Positions 29,591-45,159 of a stretch of DNA of 64,000 bases are shown in pieces; the stretch's first letter is position 1; every line of letters begins with the position of its first letter. A model generated the notes under the pieces. The model ran no database searches. It was given only the letters and a program-made list of their open reading frames with translations, and was not told where the DNA came from. The stretch is taken from contig JAXCGZ010022653.1 of the NCBI GenBank assembly GCA_037179515.1, positions 1 to 64,000 on the forward strand, written 5' to 3'. The stretch comes from Halocaridina rubra. Lineage: Eukaryota; Arthropoda; Malacostraca; Decapoda; Atyidae. The translations under genes were made by a program, and so were the position numbers.

Positions 29591-32500
29591 TTAAAAAGAA
29601 TCCAACCTTATAGCTTATATATGCTATTCTTAGGAATGAACGCATTCTAACTGAATGCCACTATGTTCATATTACAGATTCCCCAACCTCACTCGTGGGT
29701 TCATTTTAGCATTTAATTCAATTCCCAATCTCATTAGGGCCATGAAATTATCAAATAAGCACCTTACATATGCAAAAACATGAATCATTTTTTACCCCGA
29801 CCGGGACTCGAACCTAGGACTTATGATTACTAAGTCAAGGCGCTACCACTACACCACAGAAGGTTAAAAGGAATCTAAGATTATAGCTTATATCTGCTAT
29901 ACTTAGGAATGAATGCATTCTAACTGAATGCCACTATGTTTATATTACAGATTCCCCAACCTGACTCGTGGCTTCATTTTAGCATTTAATTCAATTCCCA
30001 ATCTCATTCGGGCCATGAAATTATCTAATAGGCACATTACATATGTGAAAACATGAATCATTTTTTACCCCGACCGGGACTCGAACCTAGGACTTATGAT
30101 AACTAAGTCAAGGCTCTACCACTACACCACAGAAGGTTAAAAGGAATCCAACCTTATAGCTTATATCTGCTATACTTTGGAATGAACGCATTTTAACTCA
30201 ATGCCACTATGTTCATATTACTGATTCCCCAACGTCACTCGTGGCTTCATTTTAGCATTTAAGTCAATTCCCAATCTCTATCGGGCCATGAAATTATCAA
30301 ATAAGCACATTATATTATGTGAGAACATGAATCATATTTTACCCCGACCGGGACTCGAAATTAGGACTTATGATTACTAAGTCAAGGCGCTACCTCTACA
30401 CCACAGAAGGTTAAAAGGAATCCAACCTTATAGCTTATATATGCTATACTTAGGAATGAACTCTTTCTAACTGAATGCCACTATGTTCATATTACAGATT
30501 CCCCAACCTCACTCGTGGCTTCATTTTAGCATTTAATTCAATTCCCAATCTCATTCGGGCCATGAAATTATCAAATAAGCACATTACATATGTGAAAACA
30601 TGAATCATTTTTTACCCCGACCGGGACTCGAACCTAGGACTTATGATTACTAAGTCAAGGCGCTACCACTACACCACAGAAGTTTAAAAGGAATCCAACC
30701 TTATAGCTTATATCTGCTATACTTAGGAATGAACGCATTCTAACTGAATGCCACTATGTTCATATTACAGATTCCCCAACCTGACTCGTGGCTTCATTTT
30801 AGCATTTAATTCAATTCCCAATCTCATTCGGGCCATGAAATTATCAAATAAGCACATTACATATGTGAAAACATGAATCATTCTTTACCCCGACCGGGAC
30901 TCGAACCTAGGACTTATGATTACTAAGTCAAGGCTCTACCACTACACCACAGAAGGTTAAAAGGAATCCAACCTTACAGCTTATATTTGCTATACTTAGG
31001 AATGAACGCATTCTAACTGAATGCCACTATGTTCATATTACTGATTCCCCAACCTCACTCGTGGCTTCATTTTAGCATTTAAGTCAATTCCCAATCTCTA
31101 TCGGGCCATGAAATTATCAAATAAGCACATTACATATGTGAAAACATGAATCATTTCTTACCCTGACCGTGACTCGAGCCTAGGACTTAGGATTACTAAG
31201 TCAAGGCGCTATCACTACACCACAGAAGGTTAAAAGGAATCCAACCTTATAGCTTATATCTGCTATACTTAGGAATGAACGCATTCTAACTGAATGCCAC
31301 TATGTTCATATTACAGATTCCCAAGCCTCACTTGTGGCTTCACTTTAGCATTTAATTCAATTCCCAATCTCATTCGGGCCTTGAAATTTTCAAATAACCA
31401 CATTACATATGTGAAAACATGAATCATTTTTTACCCTGACCAGGACTCGAACCTAGGACTTATGATTACTAAGTCAAGACGCTACCACTACACCACAGAA
31501 GGTTAAAAGAAATCCAACCTTATAGCTTATATCTGCTATACTTAGGAATGAACACATTCTAACTGAATGCCACTATGTTCATATTACAGATTCCCCAACC
31601 TGACTCGTGGCTTCATTTTAGCATTTAAATCAATTCCCAATCTCATTCGGGCCATGAAATTATCAAATAAGCACATTACATATGTGAAAACATGAATCAT
31701 TTTTTACCCCGACCGGGATTCAAACCAGGGACTTATGATTACTAAGTCAATGCGCTACCACTACACCACAGAAGGTTAAAAGGAATCCAATCTTATAGCT
31801 GATATCTGCTATACTTAGGAATGAACGCATTCTAACTGAATGCTACTATGTTCATATTACAGAATCCCCAACGTCACTCGTGGCTTCATTTTAGCATTTA
31901 ATTCAATTCCCAATCTCATACGGGCCATGAAATTATCAAATAAGCACATTACATATGTGAAAACATGAATAATTTTTTACCCCGACCGGGACTCGAACCT
32001 AGGACTTATGATTACTAAGTCAAGGCGCTACCACTACACCACAGAGGGTTAAAAGGAATCCAACCTTATAGCTTATATATGCTATTCTTTGGGATGAACG
32101 CATTCTAACTGAATGCCACTATGTTCATATTACAGATTCCCCAACCAGACTCGTGGCTTCATTTTAGCATTTAATTCAATTCCCAATCTCATTCGGGCCA
32201 TGAAATTATCAAATAAGCACATTACATATGTGAAAACATGAATCATTTTTTACCCCGACCAGGACTCGAACCTAGGACTTATGATTACTAAGTCAAGGCG
32301 CTACCACTACGCCACAGAAGTTCAAAAGGAATCCAACCTTATAGCTTATATCTGCTATACTTAGGAATGAACGCATTCTAACTGAATGCCACTATGTTCA
32401 TATTACAGATTCCCCAACCTCACTCGTGGCTTCATTTTAGCATTTATTTCTATTCCCAATCTCATTCGGGCCAAGAAATGATCAAATAAGCACATTACAT

Positions 32501-35500
32501 ATGTGAAAACATGAATCATTTTTTACCCCGACCGGGACTCGAACCTGGGACTTATGATTACTAAGTCAAGGCGCTACCACTACACCACAGAAGGTTAAAA
32601 GGAATCCAACCTTACAGCTTATGTCTGCTATACTTTATTAATGAACGCATTCTAACTGAATGCCACTATGTTCATATTACAGATTCCCCAACCTCACTCG
32701 TGGCTTCATTTTAGCATGTAATTCAATTCCCAATATCATTCGGGCCATGAAATTATCAAATAAGCACATTACATATGTGAAAACATGAATCAGTTCTTAC
32801 CCCGACCGGGACTCGAACCTAGGACTTATGATTACTAAGTCAAGGCACTACCACTACACCACAGAAGGTTAAAAGGAATCTAAGATTATAGCTTATATCT
32901 GCTATACTTAGGAATGAACGCATTCTAACTGAATGCCACTATGTTCATATTACAGATTCCCCAACCTCACTCGTGGCTTCATTTTAGCATTTAATTCAAT
33001 TCCCAATCTCATTCGGGCCATGAAATTATCTAATAGGCACATTACATATGTGATAACATGAATCATTTTTTACCCCGACCGGGACTCGAACCTAGGACTT
33101 ATGATAACTAAGTCAAGGCTCTACCACTACACCACAGAAGGTTAAAAGGAATCCAACCTTATAGCTTATATCTGCTATACTTTGGAATGAACGCATTTTA
33201 ACTCAATGCCACTATGTTCATATTACTGATTCCCCAACGTCACTCGTGGCTTCATTTTAGCATTTAAGTCAATTCCCAATCTCTATCGGGCCATGAAATT
33301 ATCAAATAAGCACATTACATATGTGAGAACATGAATCATATTTTACCACGACCGGGACTCGAACCTAGGACTTATGATTACTAAGTCAAGGCGCTACCTC
33401 TACACCACAGAAGGTTAAAAGGAATCCAACCTTATAGCTTATATATGCTATACTTAGGAATGAACTCATTCTAACTGAATGCCACTATGTTCATATTACA
33501 GATTCCCCAACCTCACTCGTGGCGTCATTTTAGCATTTAATTCAATTCCCAATCTCATTCGGGCCAGGAAATTATCAAATAAGCACATTACATATGTGAA
33601 AACATCAATAATTTTTTACCCTGACCGTGACTCGAGCCTAGGACTTATGATTACTAAGTCAAGGCGCTATCACTACACCACAGAAGGTTAAAAGGAATCC
33701 AACCTTATAGCTTATATATGCTATACTTAGGAATGAACGCATTCTAACTGAATGCCACTATGTTCATATTACAGATTCCCCAACCTCACTCGTGGCTTCA
33801 TTTTAGCATTTAATTCAATTCCCAATCTCATTAGGGCCATGAAATTATCAAATAACCACATTACATATGTGAAAACATCAATCATTTTTTACCCTGACCG
33901 GGACTCGAAGCTAGGACTTATGATTACTAAGTCATTGCGCTACCACTACACCACAGAAGGTTAAAAGGAATCCAACCTTATTGCTTATATCTGTTATACT
34001 TAGGAATGAACGCATTTTAACTGAATGCCTCTATGTTCATATTACAGATTCCCCAACCTCACTCGTGGCTTCATTTTAGCATTTAATTCAATTCCCAATC
34101 TTATTCGGGCCATGAAATTATCAAATAAGCACATTACATATGTGAAAACATGAATCATTTTTTACCCCGACCGGGACTCGAACCTAGGACTTATGATTAC
34201 TAAGTCAAGGCGCTACCACTACACCACAGAAGGTTAAAAAGAATCCAACCTTATAGCTTATATATGCTATACTTAGGAATGAACGCATTCTAACTGAATG
34301 CCACTATGTTCATATTACAGATTCCCCAACCTCACTCGTGGCGTCATTTTAGCATTTAATTCAATTCCCAATCTCATTAGGGCCATGAAATTATCAAATA
34401 AGCACTATACATATGCAAAAACATGAATCATTTTTTACCCCGACCGGGACTCGAACCTAGGACTTATGATTACTAAGTCAAGGCTCTACCACTACACCAC
34501 AGAAGGTTAAAAGGAATCTAAGATTATAGCTTATATCTGCTATACTTAGGAATGAACGCATTCTAACTGAATGCCACTATGTTTATATTACAGATTCCCC
34601 AACCTCACTCGTGGCTTCATTTTAGCATTTAATTCAATTCCCAATCTCATTCGGGCCATGAAATTATCTAATAGGCACATTACATATGTGAAAACATGAA
34701 TCATTTTTTACCCCGACCGGGACTCGAACCTAGGACTTATGATAACTAAGTCAAGGCTCTACCACTACACCACAGAAGGTTAAAAGGAATCCAACCTTAT
34801 AGCTTATATCTGCTATACTTTGGAATGAGCGCATTTTAACTCAATGCCACTATGTTCATATTACTGATTCCCTAACGTCACTCGTGGCTTCATTTTAGCA
34901 TTTAAGTCAATTCCCAATCTCTATCGGGCCATGAAATTATCAAATAAGCACATTATATTATGTGAGAACATGAATCATATTTTACCCCGACCGGGACTCG
35001 AACCTAGGACTTATGATTACTAAGTCAAGGCGCTACCTCTACACCACAGAAGGTTAAAAGGAATCCAACCTTATAGCTTATATATGCTATACTTAGGAAT
35101 GAACTCTTTCAAACTGAATGCCACTATGTTCATATTACAGATTCCCCAACCTCACTCGTGGCGTCATTTTAGCATTTAATTCAATTCCCAGTCTCATTCG
35201 GGCCATGAAATTATCAAATAAGCACATTACATATGTGAAAACATCAATCATTTTTTACCCTGACCGGGACTCGAACCTAGGACTTATGATTACTAAGTCA
35301 TTGCGCTACCACTACACCACAGAAGGTTAAAAGGAATCCAACCTTATAGCTTATATCAGCTATACTTAGGAATGAACGCATTCTAACTGAATACCACTAT
35401 GTTCATATTACAGATTCCCCAACCTCACTCGTGGCTTCATTTTAGCATTTAATTCAATTCCCAATCTCATTCGGGCCATGAAATTATCAAATAAGCACAT

Positions 35501-38199
35501 TACATATGTGAAAACATGAATCATTTTTTACCCCGACCGGGACTCGAACCTAGGACTTATGATTACTAAGTCAAGGCGCTACCACTACACCACAGAAGTT
35601 TAAAAGGAATCCAACCTTATAGCTTATATCTGCTATACTTAGGAATGAACGCATTCTAACTGAATGCCACTATGTTCATATTACAGATTCCCCAACCTCA
35701 CTCGTGGCTTCATTTTAGCATTTAATTCAATTCCCAATCTCATTCGGGCCATGAAATTATCATATAAGCACATTACATATGTGAAAACATGAATCATTTT
35801 TTACCCCGACCGGGACTCGAACCTAGGACTTATGATTACTAAGTCAAGGCGCTACCACTACACCACAGAAGGTTAAAAAGAATCCAACCTTATAGCTTAT
35901 ATATGCTATACTTAGGAATGAACGCATTCTAACTGAATGCCACTATGTTCATATTACAGATTCCCCAACCTCACTCGTGGCTTCATTTTAGCATTTAATT
36001 CAATTCCCAATCTCATTAGGGCCATGAAATTATCAAATAAGCACATTACATATGTGAAAACATCAATCATTTTTTACCCTGACCGGGACTCGAAGCTAGG
36101 ACTTATGATTACTAAGTCATTGCGCTACCACTACACCACAGAAGGTTAAAAGGAATCCAACCTTATAGCTTATATCTGCTATACTTAGGAATGAACGCAT
36201 TTTAACTGAATGCCTCTATGTTCATATTACAGATTCCCCAACCTCACTCGTGGCTTCATTTTAGCATTTAATTCAATTCCCAATCTTATTCGGGCCATGA
36301 AATTATCAAATAAGCACATTACATATGTGAAAACATGAATCATTTTTTACCCCGACCGGGACTCGAACCTAGGACTTATGATTACTAAGTCAAGGCGCTA
36401 CCACTACACCACAGAAGGTTAAAAAGAATCCAACCTTATAGCTTATATATGCTATACTTAGGAATGAACGCATTCTAACTGAATGCCACTATGTTCATAT
36501 TACAGATTCCCCAACCTCACTCGTGGGTTCATTTTAGCATTTAATTCAATTCCCAATCTCATTAGGGCCATGAAATTATCAAATAAGCACTTTACATATG
36601 CAAAAACATGAATCATTTTTTACCCCGACCGGGACTCGAACCTAGGACTTATGATTACTAAGTCAAGGCACTACCACTACACCACAGAAGGTTAAAAGGA
36701 ATCTAAGATTATAGCTTATATCTGCTATACTTAGGAATGAACGCATTCTAACTGAATGCCACTATGTTTATATTACAGATTCCCCAACCTCACTCGTGGC
36801 TTCATTGTAGCATTTAATTCAATTCCCAATCTCATTCGGGCCATGAAATTATCTAATAGGCACATTACATATGTGAAAACATGAATCATTTTTTACCCCG
36901 ACCGGGACTCGAACCTAGGACTTATGATAACTAAGTCAAGGCTCTACCACTACACCACAGAAGGTTAAAAGGAATCCAACCTTATAGCTTATATGTGCTA
37001 TACTTTGGAATGAACGCATTTTAACTCAATGCCACTATGTTCATATTACTGATTCCCCAACGTCACTCGTGGCTTCATTTTAGCATTTAAGTCAATTCCC
37101 AATCTCTATCGGGCCATGAAATTATCAAATAAGCACATTATATTATGTGAGAACATGAATCATATTTTACCCCGACCGGGACTCGAACCTAGGACTTATG
37201 ATTACTAAGTCAAGGCGCTACCTCTACACCACAGAAGGTTAAAAGGAATCCAACCTTATAGCTTATATATGCTATACTTAGGAATGAACTCTTTCTAACT
37301 GAATGCCACTATGTTCATATTACAGATTCCCCAACCTCACTCGTGGCGTCATTTTAGCATTTAATTCAATTCCCAGTCTCATTCGGGCCATGAAATTATC
37401 AAATAAGCACATTACATATGTGAAAACATCATTCATTTTTTACCCTGACCGGGACTCGAACCTAGGACTTATGATTACTAAGTCATTGCGCTACCACTAC
37501 ACCACAGAAGGTTAAAAGGAATCCAACCTTATAGCTTATATCTGCTATACTTAGGAATGAACGCATTCTAACTAAATACCACTATGTTCATATTACAGAT
37601 TCCCCAACCTCACTCGTTGCTTCATTTTAGCATTTAATTCAATTCCCAATCTCATTCGGGCCATGAAATTATCAAATAAGCACATTACATATGTGAAAAC
37701 ATGAATCATTTTTTACCCCGACCGGGACTCGAACCTAGGACTTATGATTACTAAGTCAAGGCGCTACCACTACACCACAGAAGTTTAAAAGGAATCCAAC
37801 CTTATAGCTTATATCTGCTATACTTAGGAATGAACGCATTCTAACTGAATGCCACTATGTTCATATTACAGATTCCCCAACCTCACTCGTGGCTTCATTT
37901 TAGCATTTAATTCAATTCCCAATCTCATTCGGGCCATGAAATTATCAAATAAGCACATTACATATGTGAAAACATGAATCATTTTTTACCCCGACTGGGA
38001 CTCGAACCTAGGACTTATGATTACTAAGTCAAGGCGCTACCACTACACCACAGAAGGTTAAAAAGAATCCAACCTTATAGCTTATATATGCTATACTTTG
38101 GAATGAACGCATTCTAACTGAATGCCACTATGTTCATATTACAGATTCCCCAACCTCACTCGTGGGTTCATTTTAGCATTTAATTCAATTCCCAATCTC

Positions 38200-39799
38200 A
38201 TTAGGGCCATGAAATTATCAAATAAGTACATTACATATGTGAAAACATGAATCATTTTTTACCCCGACCGGGACTCGAACCTAGGACTTATTATTACTAA
38301 GTCAAGGCGCTACCTCTACACCACATAAGGTTAAAAGGAATCCAACCTTATAGCTTATATCTGCTATATTTAGGAATGAACGCATTCTAACTGAATGCCA
38401 CTATGCTCATATTACAGATTCCCCAACCTCACTCATGGCTTCATTTTAGCATTTAATTCAATTCCCAATCTCATTCGGGCCATGAAATTATCAAATAAGC
38501 ACATTACATATGTGAAAACACGAATCATTTTTTACCCCGACCGGGACTCGAACCTAGGACTTATGATTACTAAGTCAAGGCTCTACCACTACACCACAGA
38601 AGGTTAAAAGGAATCCACCATTATAGCTTATATCTGCTATACTTAGGAATGAACGCATTCTAACTGAATGCCTCTATGTTCATATTACAGATTTCCCAAC
38701 CTCACTCGCAGCTTCATTTTAGCATTTAATTCAATTCCCAATCTCATTCGGGCCATGAAATTATCAAATAAGCACATTACATATTTGAAAACATGAATCA
38801 TTTTTTACCCCGACCGGGACTCGAACCTAGGACTTATGATTACTAAGTCAAGGCGCTACCACTATATCACAGAAGGTTAAAAGGAATCCAACCTTATAGC
38901 TTATATCTGCTATACTTAGGAATGAACGCATTCTAATTGAATGCCACTATGTTCATATTACAGATTCCCCAACCTCACTCGTGGCTTCATTTTAGCATTT
39001 GATTCAATTCCCAATCTCATTTGGGCCATGAAATTATCAAATAAGCACATTACATATGTGAAAACATGAATCATTTTTTACCCCGACCGGGACTCGAACC
39101 TAGGACTTATGATTACTAAGTCAAGGCGCTACCACTACACCACAGAAGGTTAAAAGGAATATAACCTTATAGCTTATATATGCTATACTTTGGAATGAAC
39201 GCATTCTAACTGAATGCCACTATGTTTAGATTACAGATTTTCCAACCTTACTCGTGTTTTCATTTTAGCATTAAATCAATTCCCAATCTCATTAGGGCCA
39301 TGAAATTATCAAATAAGCACATTACATATGTGAAAACATGAATCATTTTTTACCCCGACCGGGACTCGAACCTAGGAATTATGATTACTAAGTCAAGGCA
39401 CAACCACTACACCACAGAAGGTTAAAAGGAATCCAACCTTATAGCTTATATCTGCTATACTTAGGAAGAAACGCATTCTAACTGAATGCCACTATGTTCA
39501 TATTACAGATTCCCCAACCTCGTTCGTGGCTTCATTTTAGCATTTAATTCAATTCCCAATCTCATTCGGGCCATGAAATTATCAAATAAGCACATTACAT
39601 ATGTGAAAACATGAATCATATTTTACCCCGACCGGGACTCGAACCTAGGACTTATGATTACTAAGTCAAGGCGCTACCTCTACACCACAGAAGGTTAAAA
39701 GGAATCCACCTTATAGCTTATATATGCTATACTTAGGAATGAACGCATTCTATCTGAATGCCACTATGTTCATATTACAGATTCCCCAACCTCACTCGT
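38200..39799. repeat. Degenerate right edge of the satellite array
   Basis: The last six or so monomers carry many private changes not seen elsewhere in the array: CTATGCTCATATT near 38,400, CTCACTCGCAGC near 38,700, ACTATATCAC near 38,862, GTTTAGATTACAGATTTTCC near 39,225, AGGAAGAAACGC near 39,465 and CTCGTTCGTGG near 39,519. There is also a 2-bp loss near 39,271. The final monomer stops at monomer position about 203. This pattern is expected at a satellite edge, where unequal exchange homogenises less. Confidence 0.75.
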
Positions 39800-41283
<1,484 letters not shown>

Positions 41284-42429
41284 CAAAATTAACCAGGAAG
41301 TTGTAATTTTATTGCCCATTTTTCTCATTTCTTCTAGATGTTTTCCTGCCCTTTGAATATATACTATAGCACCCTCGTTAATAAGCCCATTCTCCCCATC
41401 AACTCGCTTTCCCTTTATGCCCCATATTATGTTCCCCTTCTACAGCTGTTTTTTTTTTCTTCTTAATAGCCATATTATATTGCTCCATGTCTTTCCCCTT
41501 TTGCGATTTACTGTAATTTGAACTGAATTCTCCCTAGACTTCCCATCTTTCACTTTCTATTCTATTTTATGTCATTTCATTAATTTATTTCATATTATTA
41601 TTTTCATTTATTTTATTTTGCATATGAGTTACAAAATATGTATCATTACCCTTATCGGAGCCGAACAAATACACACACAATTCTATCATGGATATCACAA
41701 AATGAATGGTGTACTCACTCTGTGTGATTGGCCGACCGAATATATTACACGAGTGACGTTTGTAATCGCCTTCCTTTGACCAAATGGCTGCACAAATCAC
41801 TCTTGGGAAGTAGATCCCTATTTCTCTTGCATCTCCATCGGGATTTGACCTATGGGTGTCATACATATAGAGAGGAATGAAGTAATATGCTGTGAGCCTA
41901 TAAAAATTTAGCACAATATGATCTTAAATTTAAACTGAAATTATCCATATAAAGAAAAGACGAATATATCTTTTATAATTTAGCAAATTTCCATTTGAAA
42001 TTAAATATGTAAATCTTGAAAAACTCCTCGTGATGGATTTCAAATATTTAACTGTGTTGCTAGTAAGGACCATCTAAGTAAAGGGATTTTTCAAGTGTTA
42101 CTCTCTAACCCTCTGAGTCTAGAAAGGTGACCATGACTGTAACAATATGATCTAGCCAGTGGTACTTCAAAATTCCTTCTTCATTCTCTCCTCTTCCTCT
42201 GAGTTGCATTCTGCAAGGGGAAAAAATGAAAAATAGAGTGACTACGAGTTCTTCCTCCCCTTTAGCCCTTTGGGTTGCTTCTAAGGGCAACCAAGAATTT
42301 CGAGTGGAAATTTATTTTTATCCTTTGACGCTCTGAACAACTCTTACGGTACACTGGAATATCACAGTGGAACTGACTCTTCACCTTTACCTACAAGAGT
42401 ACTCAACAGATATGATTGTTTTGCCTGGA

Positions 42430-42430
<1 letters not shown>
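41284..42430. other. AT-rich spacer with unassigned short open frames
   Basis: No recognisable gene. Two minus-strand open frames are present: 41,585-41,914 (109 codons) and 42,105-42,290 (61 codons). The first has a mixed, non-repetitive composition including HRSNPDGDAREIG and could be an exon fragment or a degraded repeat. It has no motif I know, no clear splice context and no homologous copy in the window. I do not call either as a gene. Confidence 0.5.
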
Positions 42431-42932
<502 letters not shown>

Positions 42933-43195
42933 TTTGTTTATGATTGTGACACCAGGACGGGCAAAATAAAAAAAAAATCTACCCTCATCACGCATGGGTA
43001 CGAAGAAAACATAGAGAAAACCAGAGATCGGGAGTGTATTGTGACTTGTCAGATAAGAAGGAATAATAAGACATGTGCAACGAATATCCAAGAATATTCG
43101 GTGTTGATGTAGGCATAGAAAGAGAACCGTAACTGAAGGAAGACTTAACATCGAACTGTTCTGGACAGTCTTATTTAAGTACAATACCCCCTTCA

Positions 43196-43316
<121 letters not shown>

Positions 43317-43319
43317 TTA

Positions 43320-44280
43320 ATTATAATAAGTAGGCAAAATCAGCATGTATTGCGTGTTTTTTTTTTATTATTATGGCAGGTCCGTGTCTGTTTAGTGGTA
43401 GTGAGACATGTTACTTTGTTGATTAATGACAACTCTTAATACATCTGATTAGAGACATTTCATGATTAGGTGAATACTTTGAGCTAACTCAAAAGTAATC
43501 ATTGGAGAAGAACACTGACATTCTTTCCTCAGTAAGTATATGAAAGAAAAATAATTTGCAAATGTAATTACTTACTTTGAAATTTTGATAAATATTGCTT
43601 GTCACTATCATCAACCTTACAGTATTCTGGTGGTAGCTCCTGGGATTAAACCTAGGGGAAGTAATTAAGGAAAAAAAAACATACTCAAAAGATTGACGAA
43701 GCTCATTGCCGATATAGACTAATGATCTAGGAAGAAAAAAGCAAACGAAGATAAATAAATACGAAGACAAAGTACAAGTTCGCATAAAATAAATAAATCA
43801 CAGGCATGAAGTTGAATATAGGAGCACTGAAGAAAAAAACTCTCCAATTAGAAGAGCTTCCGCTGTGCAACATAGATTAAGAGGGAAGAAACGGAATGCA
43901 AAATGTTGCCTGTACACAGGCAACAAATTATCGACATGACTGATGAAAAACAAGTGGACCATCCAACATCAAATACAAACGACACCTCTACACGTTGTTA
44001 TTTCTCTTCTCTTCCTATTACAAAACTTCATATCCTTTACTGAAACCTTCTCAATAAAAAATATATTTTATATTCATCCCTAGAAAAGTTTGTAGTGTCT
44101 GAATCCGCAGAGATTTAGTCAATTTAACTATTTAAAATAAAGTTTGAATCAAAGGTGTAGGAAGAGATATTGTGGTCGCAGATTGGAGAATTATTTTCAT
44201 AAAATATACGACATCTTCTAGTCTTCTTTAGGTTTGTGTTATTAGCTTCCCTTCCTTACTGCAGCACAAACACTTACACT

Positions 44281-44286
<6 letters not shown>
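43320..44286. other. AT-rich spacer, nothing recognised
   Basis: Contains short homopolymers and one minus-strand 98-codon open frame (43,489-43,785) with no recognisable motif. No tRNA, rRNA or transposon terminus is evident. Confidence 0.55.

Positions 44287-44339
<53 letters not shown>
44287..44339. repeat. (CT)n microsatellite
   Basis: About 53 bp of uninterrupted CT dinucleotides in an otherwise AT-rich spacer. Confidence 0.97.
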
Positions 44340-44342
<3 letters not shown>

Positions 44343-45155
44343 TTCAAAAAATATGATGTCGGCTTTCAGTTTGTGTAATTAAAGCTACCAATTGCGCTCT
44401 ATATTAATTATATTTGTTTATATTATTTTTATATCTGATGAAGAGGGGAGAGTCCTATACTATTATTTTAGACGACTTATAGACATGTCCCTTGTGGTGA
44501 TGAAAGCAATTGCACCTTTACTAAGCCCACTTGATGCAGAAGGCCATGAAAAGCGATGTCTCTGGTAACCTAATGGTGGGAAGAGGGGAAACATACTTTA
44601 ACTTATATGTGTTAGGGATCAAGACTCCAGGCTGTTGTATTTCGGAAATCAACTTTTAATTCCTTGCTAAGTCAGTTGTACCAAGAAACTGGCAGATGTA
44701 GAATATGTTGTCATATTGTCTTAATTCTTCCAGCACTGTAACTGAACTCCTAAAGATTTTTTTTCAAGATTTTTCTGTAATATTGTATTGGCCAAACAGT
44801 GATGCCACCACTTTATATGCTCCTTGGCCAACGTTTGCTCATAAAGAGTTCGCTTCGACTTCCTTTAGTTGTTTGCTTATTGTAAATTACCCTATATTTT
44901 CTCTTCCTTCCAGGCAGTGCTAACACCCTTGTTTATTCCACATTATAATGGTAGCTGATAACGCCTGGTTTCCCTTAATTGTACCTCTGGCCTTAAATAT
45001 CGTAATGTTTTACCACACGGTAAGAATATTGGCAGAAGAACCACATTTTTTAAAGAATAGGTCAAAGTCTTACACCCTTCTTTCTTGATTTTGTGACCGA
45101 AGCTGACTACTATATCAATATGCATTCTTCTTTTTTATTGAATCATTATTACTGT
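44340..45155. other. Spacer upstream of LINE fragment, no gene seen
   Basis: A plus-strand 72-codon frame (44,705-44,923) and a minus-strand 60-codon frame (44,943-45,125) have no recognisable domains. The 3' part may hold degraded upstream sequence of the LINE that begins near 45,160, but I cannot align it to an RT N-terminal region. Confidence 0.5.
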
Positions 45156-45159
45156 CGTC

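Larger units (their letters stand above)
1..39799. repeat. 273-bp tandem satellite array with embedded tRNA-like unit
   Basis: Bases 1 to 39,799 are head-to-tail copies of one 273-bp monomer, about 146 copies, with no other sequence between them. I wrote out a consensus starting at the CATATG motif and it counts to exactly 273 bases. Marker variants recur at multiples of about 273.1, the excess coming from a few 1-bp insertions such as the TTATATTATG variant. The array is cut by the left window edge. It ends inside a monomer at the CACTCGT motif, where unrelated sequence begins. Monomer length is a multiple of three, so frames stay in register, which explains recurrent 70-residue open frames (for example 709-921 and 37,303-37,515). 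Each begins at ATGCCACTATG and is open only where the usual ACATGA is mutated to ACATCA, ACATTA or ACACGA. I do not regard these as genes. Monomer positions 27-97 are tRNA-like on the minus strand. Whether the array is centromeric or pericentromeric cannot be told from sequence. Confidence 0.97.

Noticed and set aside
709..38607. Repeated 70-residue open frames in the satellite (starting MPLCSYYR or similar) as a gene family
   Set aside because: They are the same segment of the 273-bp monomer in phase, open only where one TGA is mutated. Their C-terminal half is the antisense of the tRNA-like segment, and they have no upstream signals or codon-level conservation pattern that I can see.
1..39799. 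A cluster of functional tRNA genes
   Set aside because: The A and B boxes are present, but the anticodon stem does not pair in canonical numbering, the acceptor stem pairs poorly, and many copies have damaged B boxes.
1..39799. CENP-B box in the monomer (TTCG and CGGG occur close together on the minus strand)
   Set aside because: TTCGAGTCCCGGTCGGGG has nine rather than seven bases between TTCG and CGGG and lacks the central A, so it does not match the consensus.
1..39799. Hammerhead ribozyme in the satellite
   Set aside because: No CTGATGA-type core with a matching GAAA was found on either strand of the consensus monomer.
1..39799. CRISPR array
   Set aside because: The units are contiguous 273-bp monomers without unique spacers, and the rest of the window is clearly eukaryotic.
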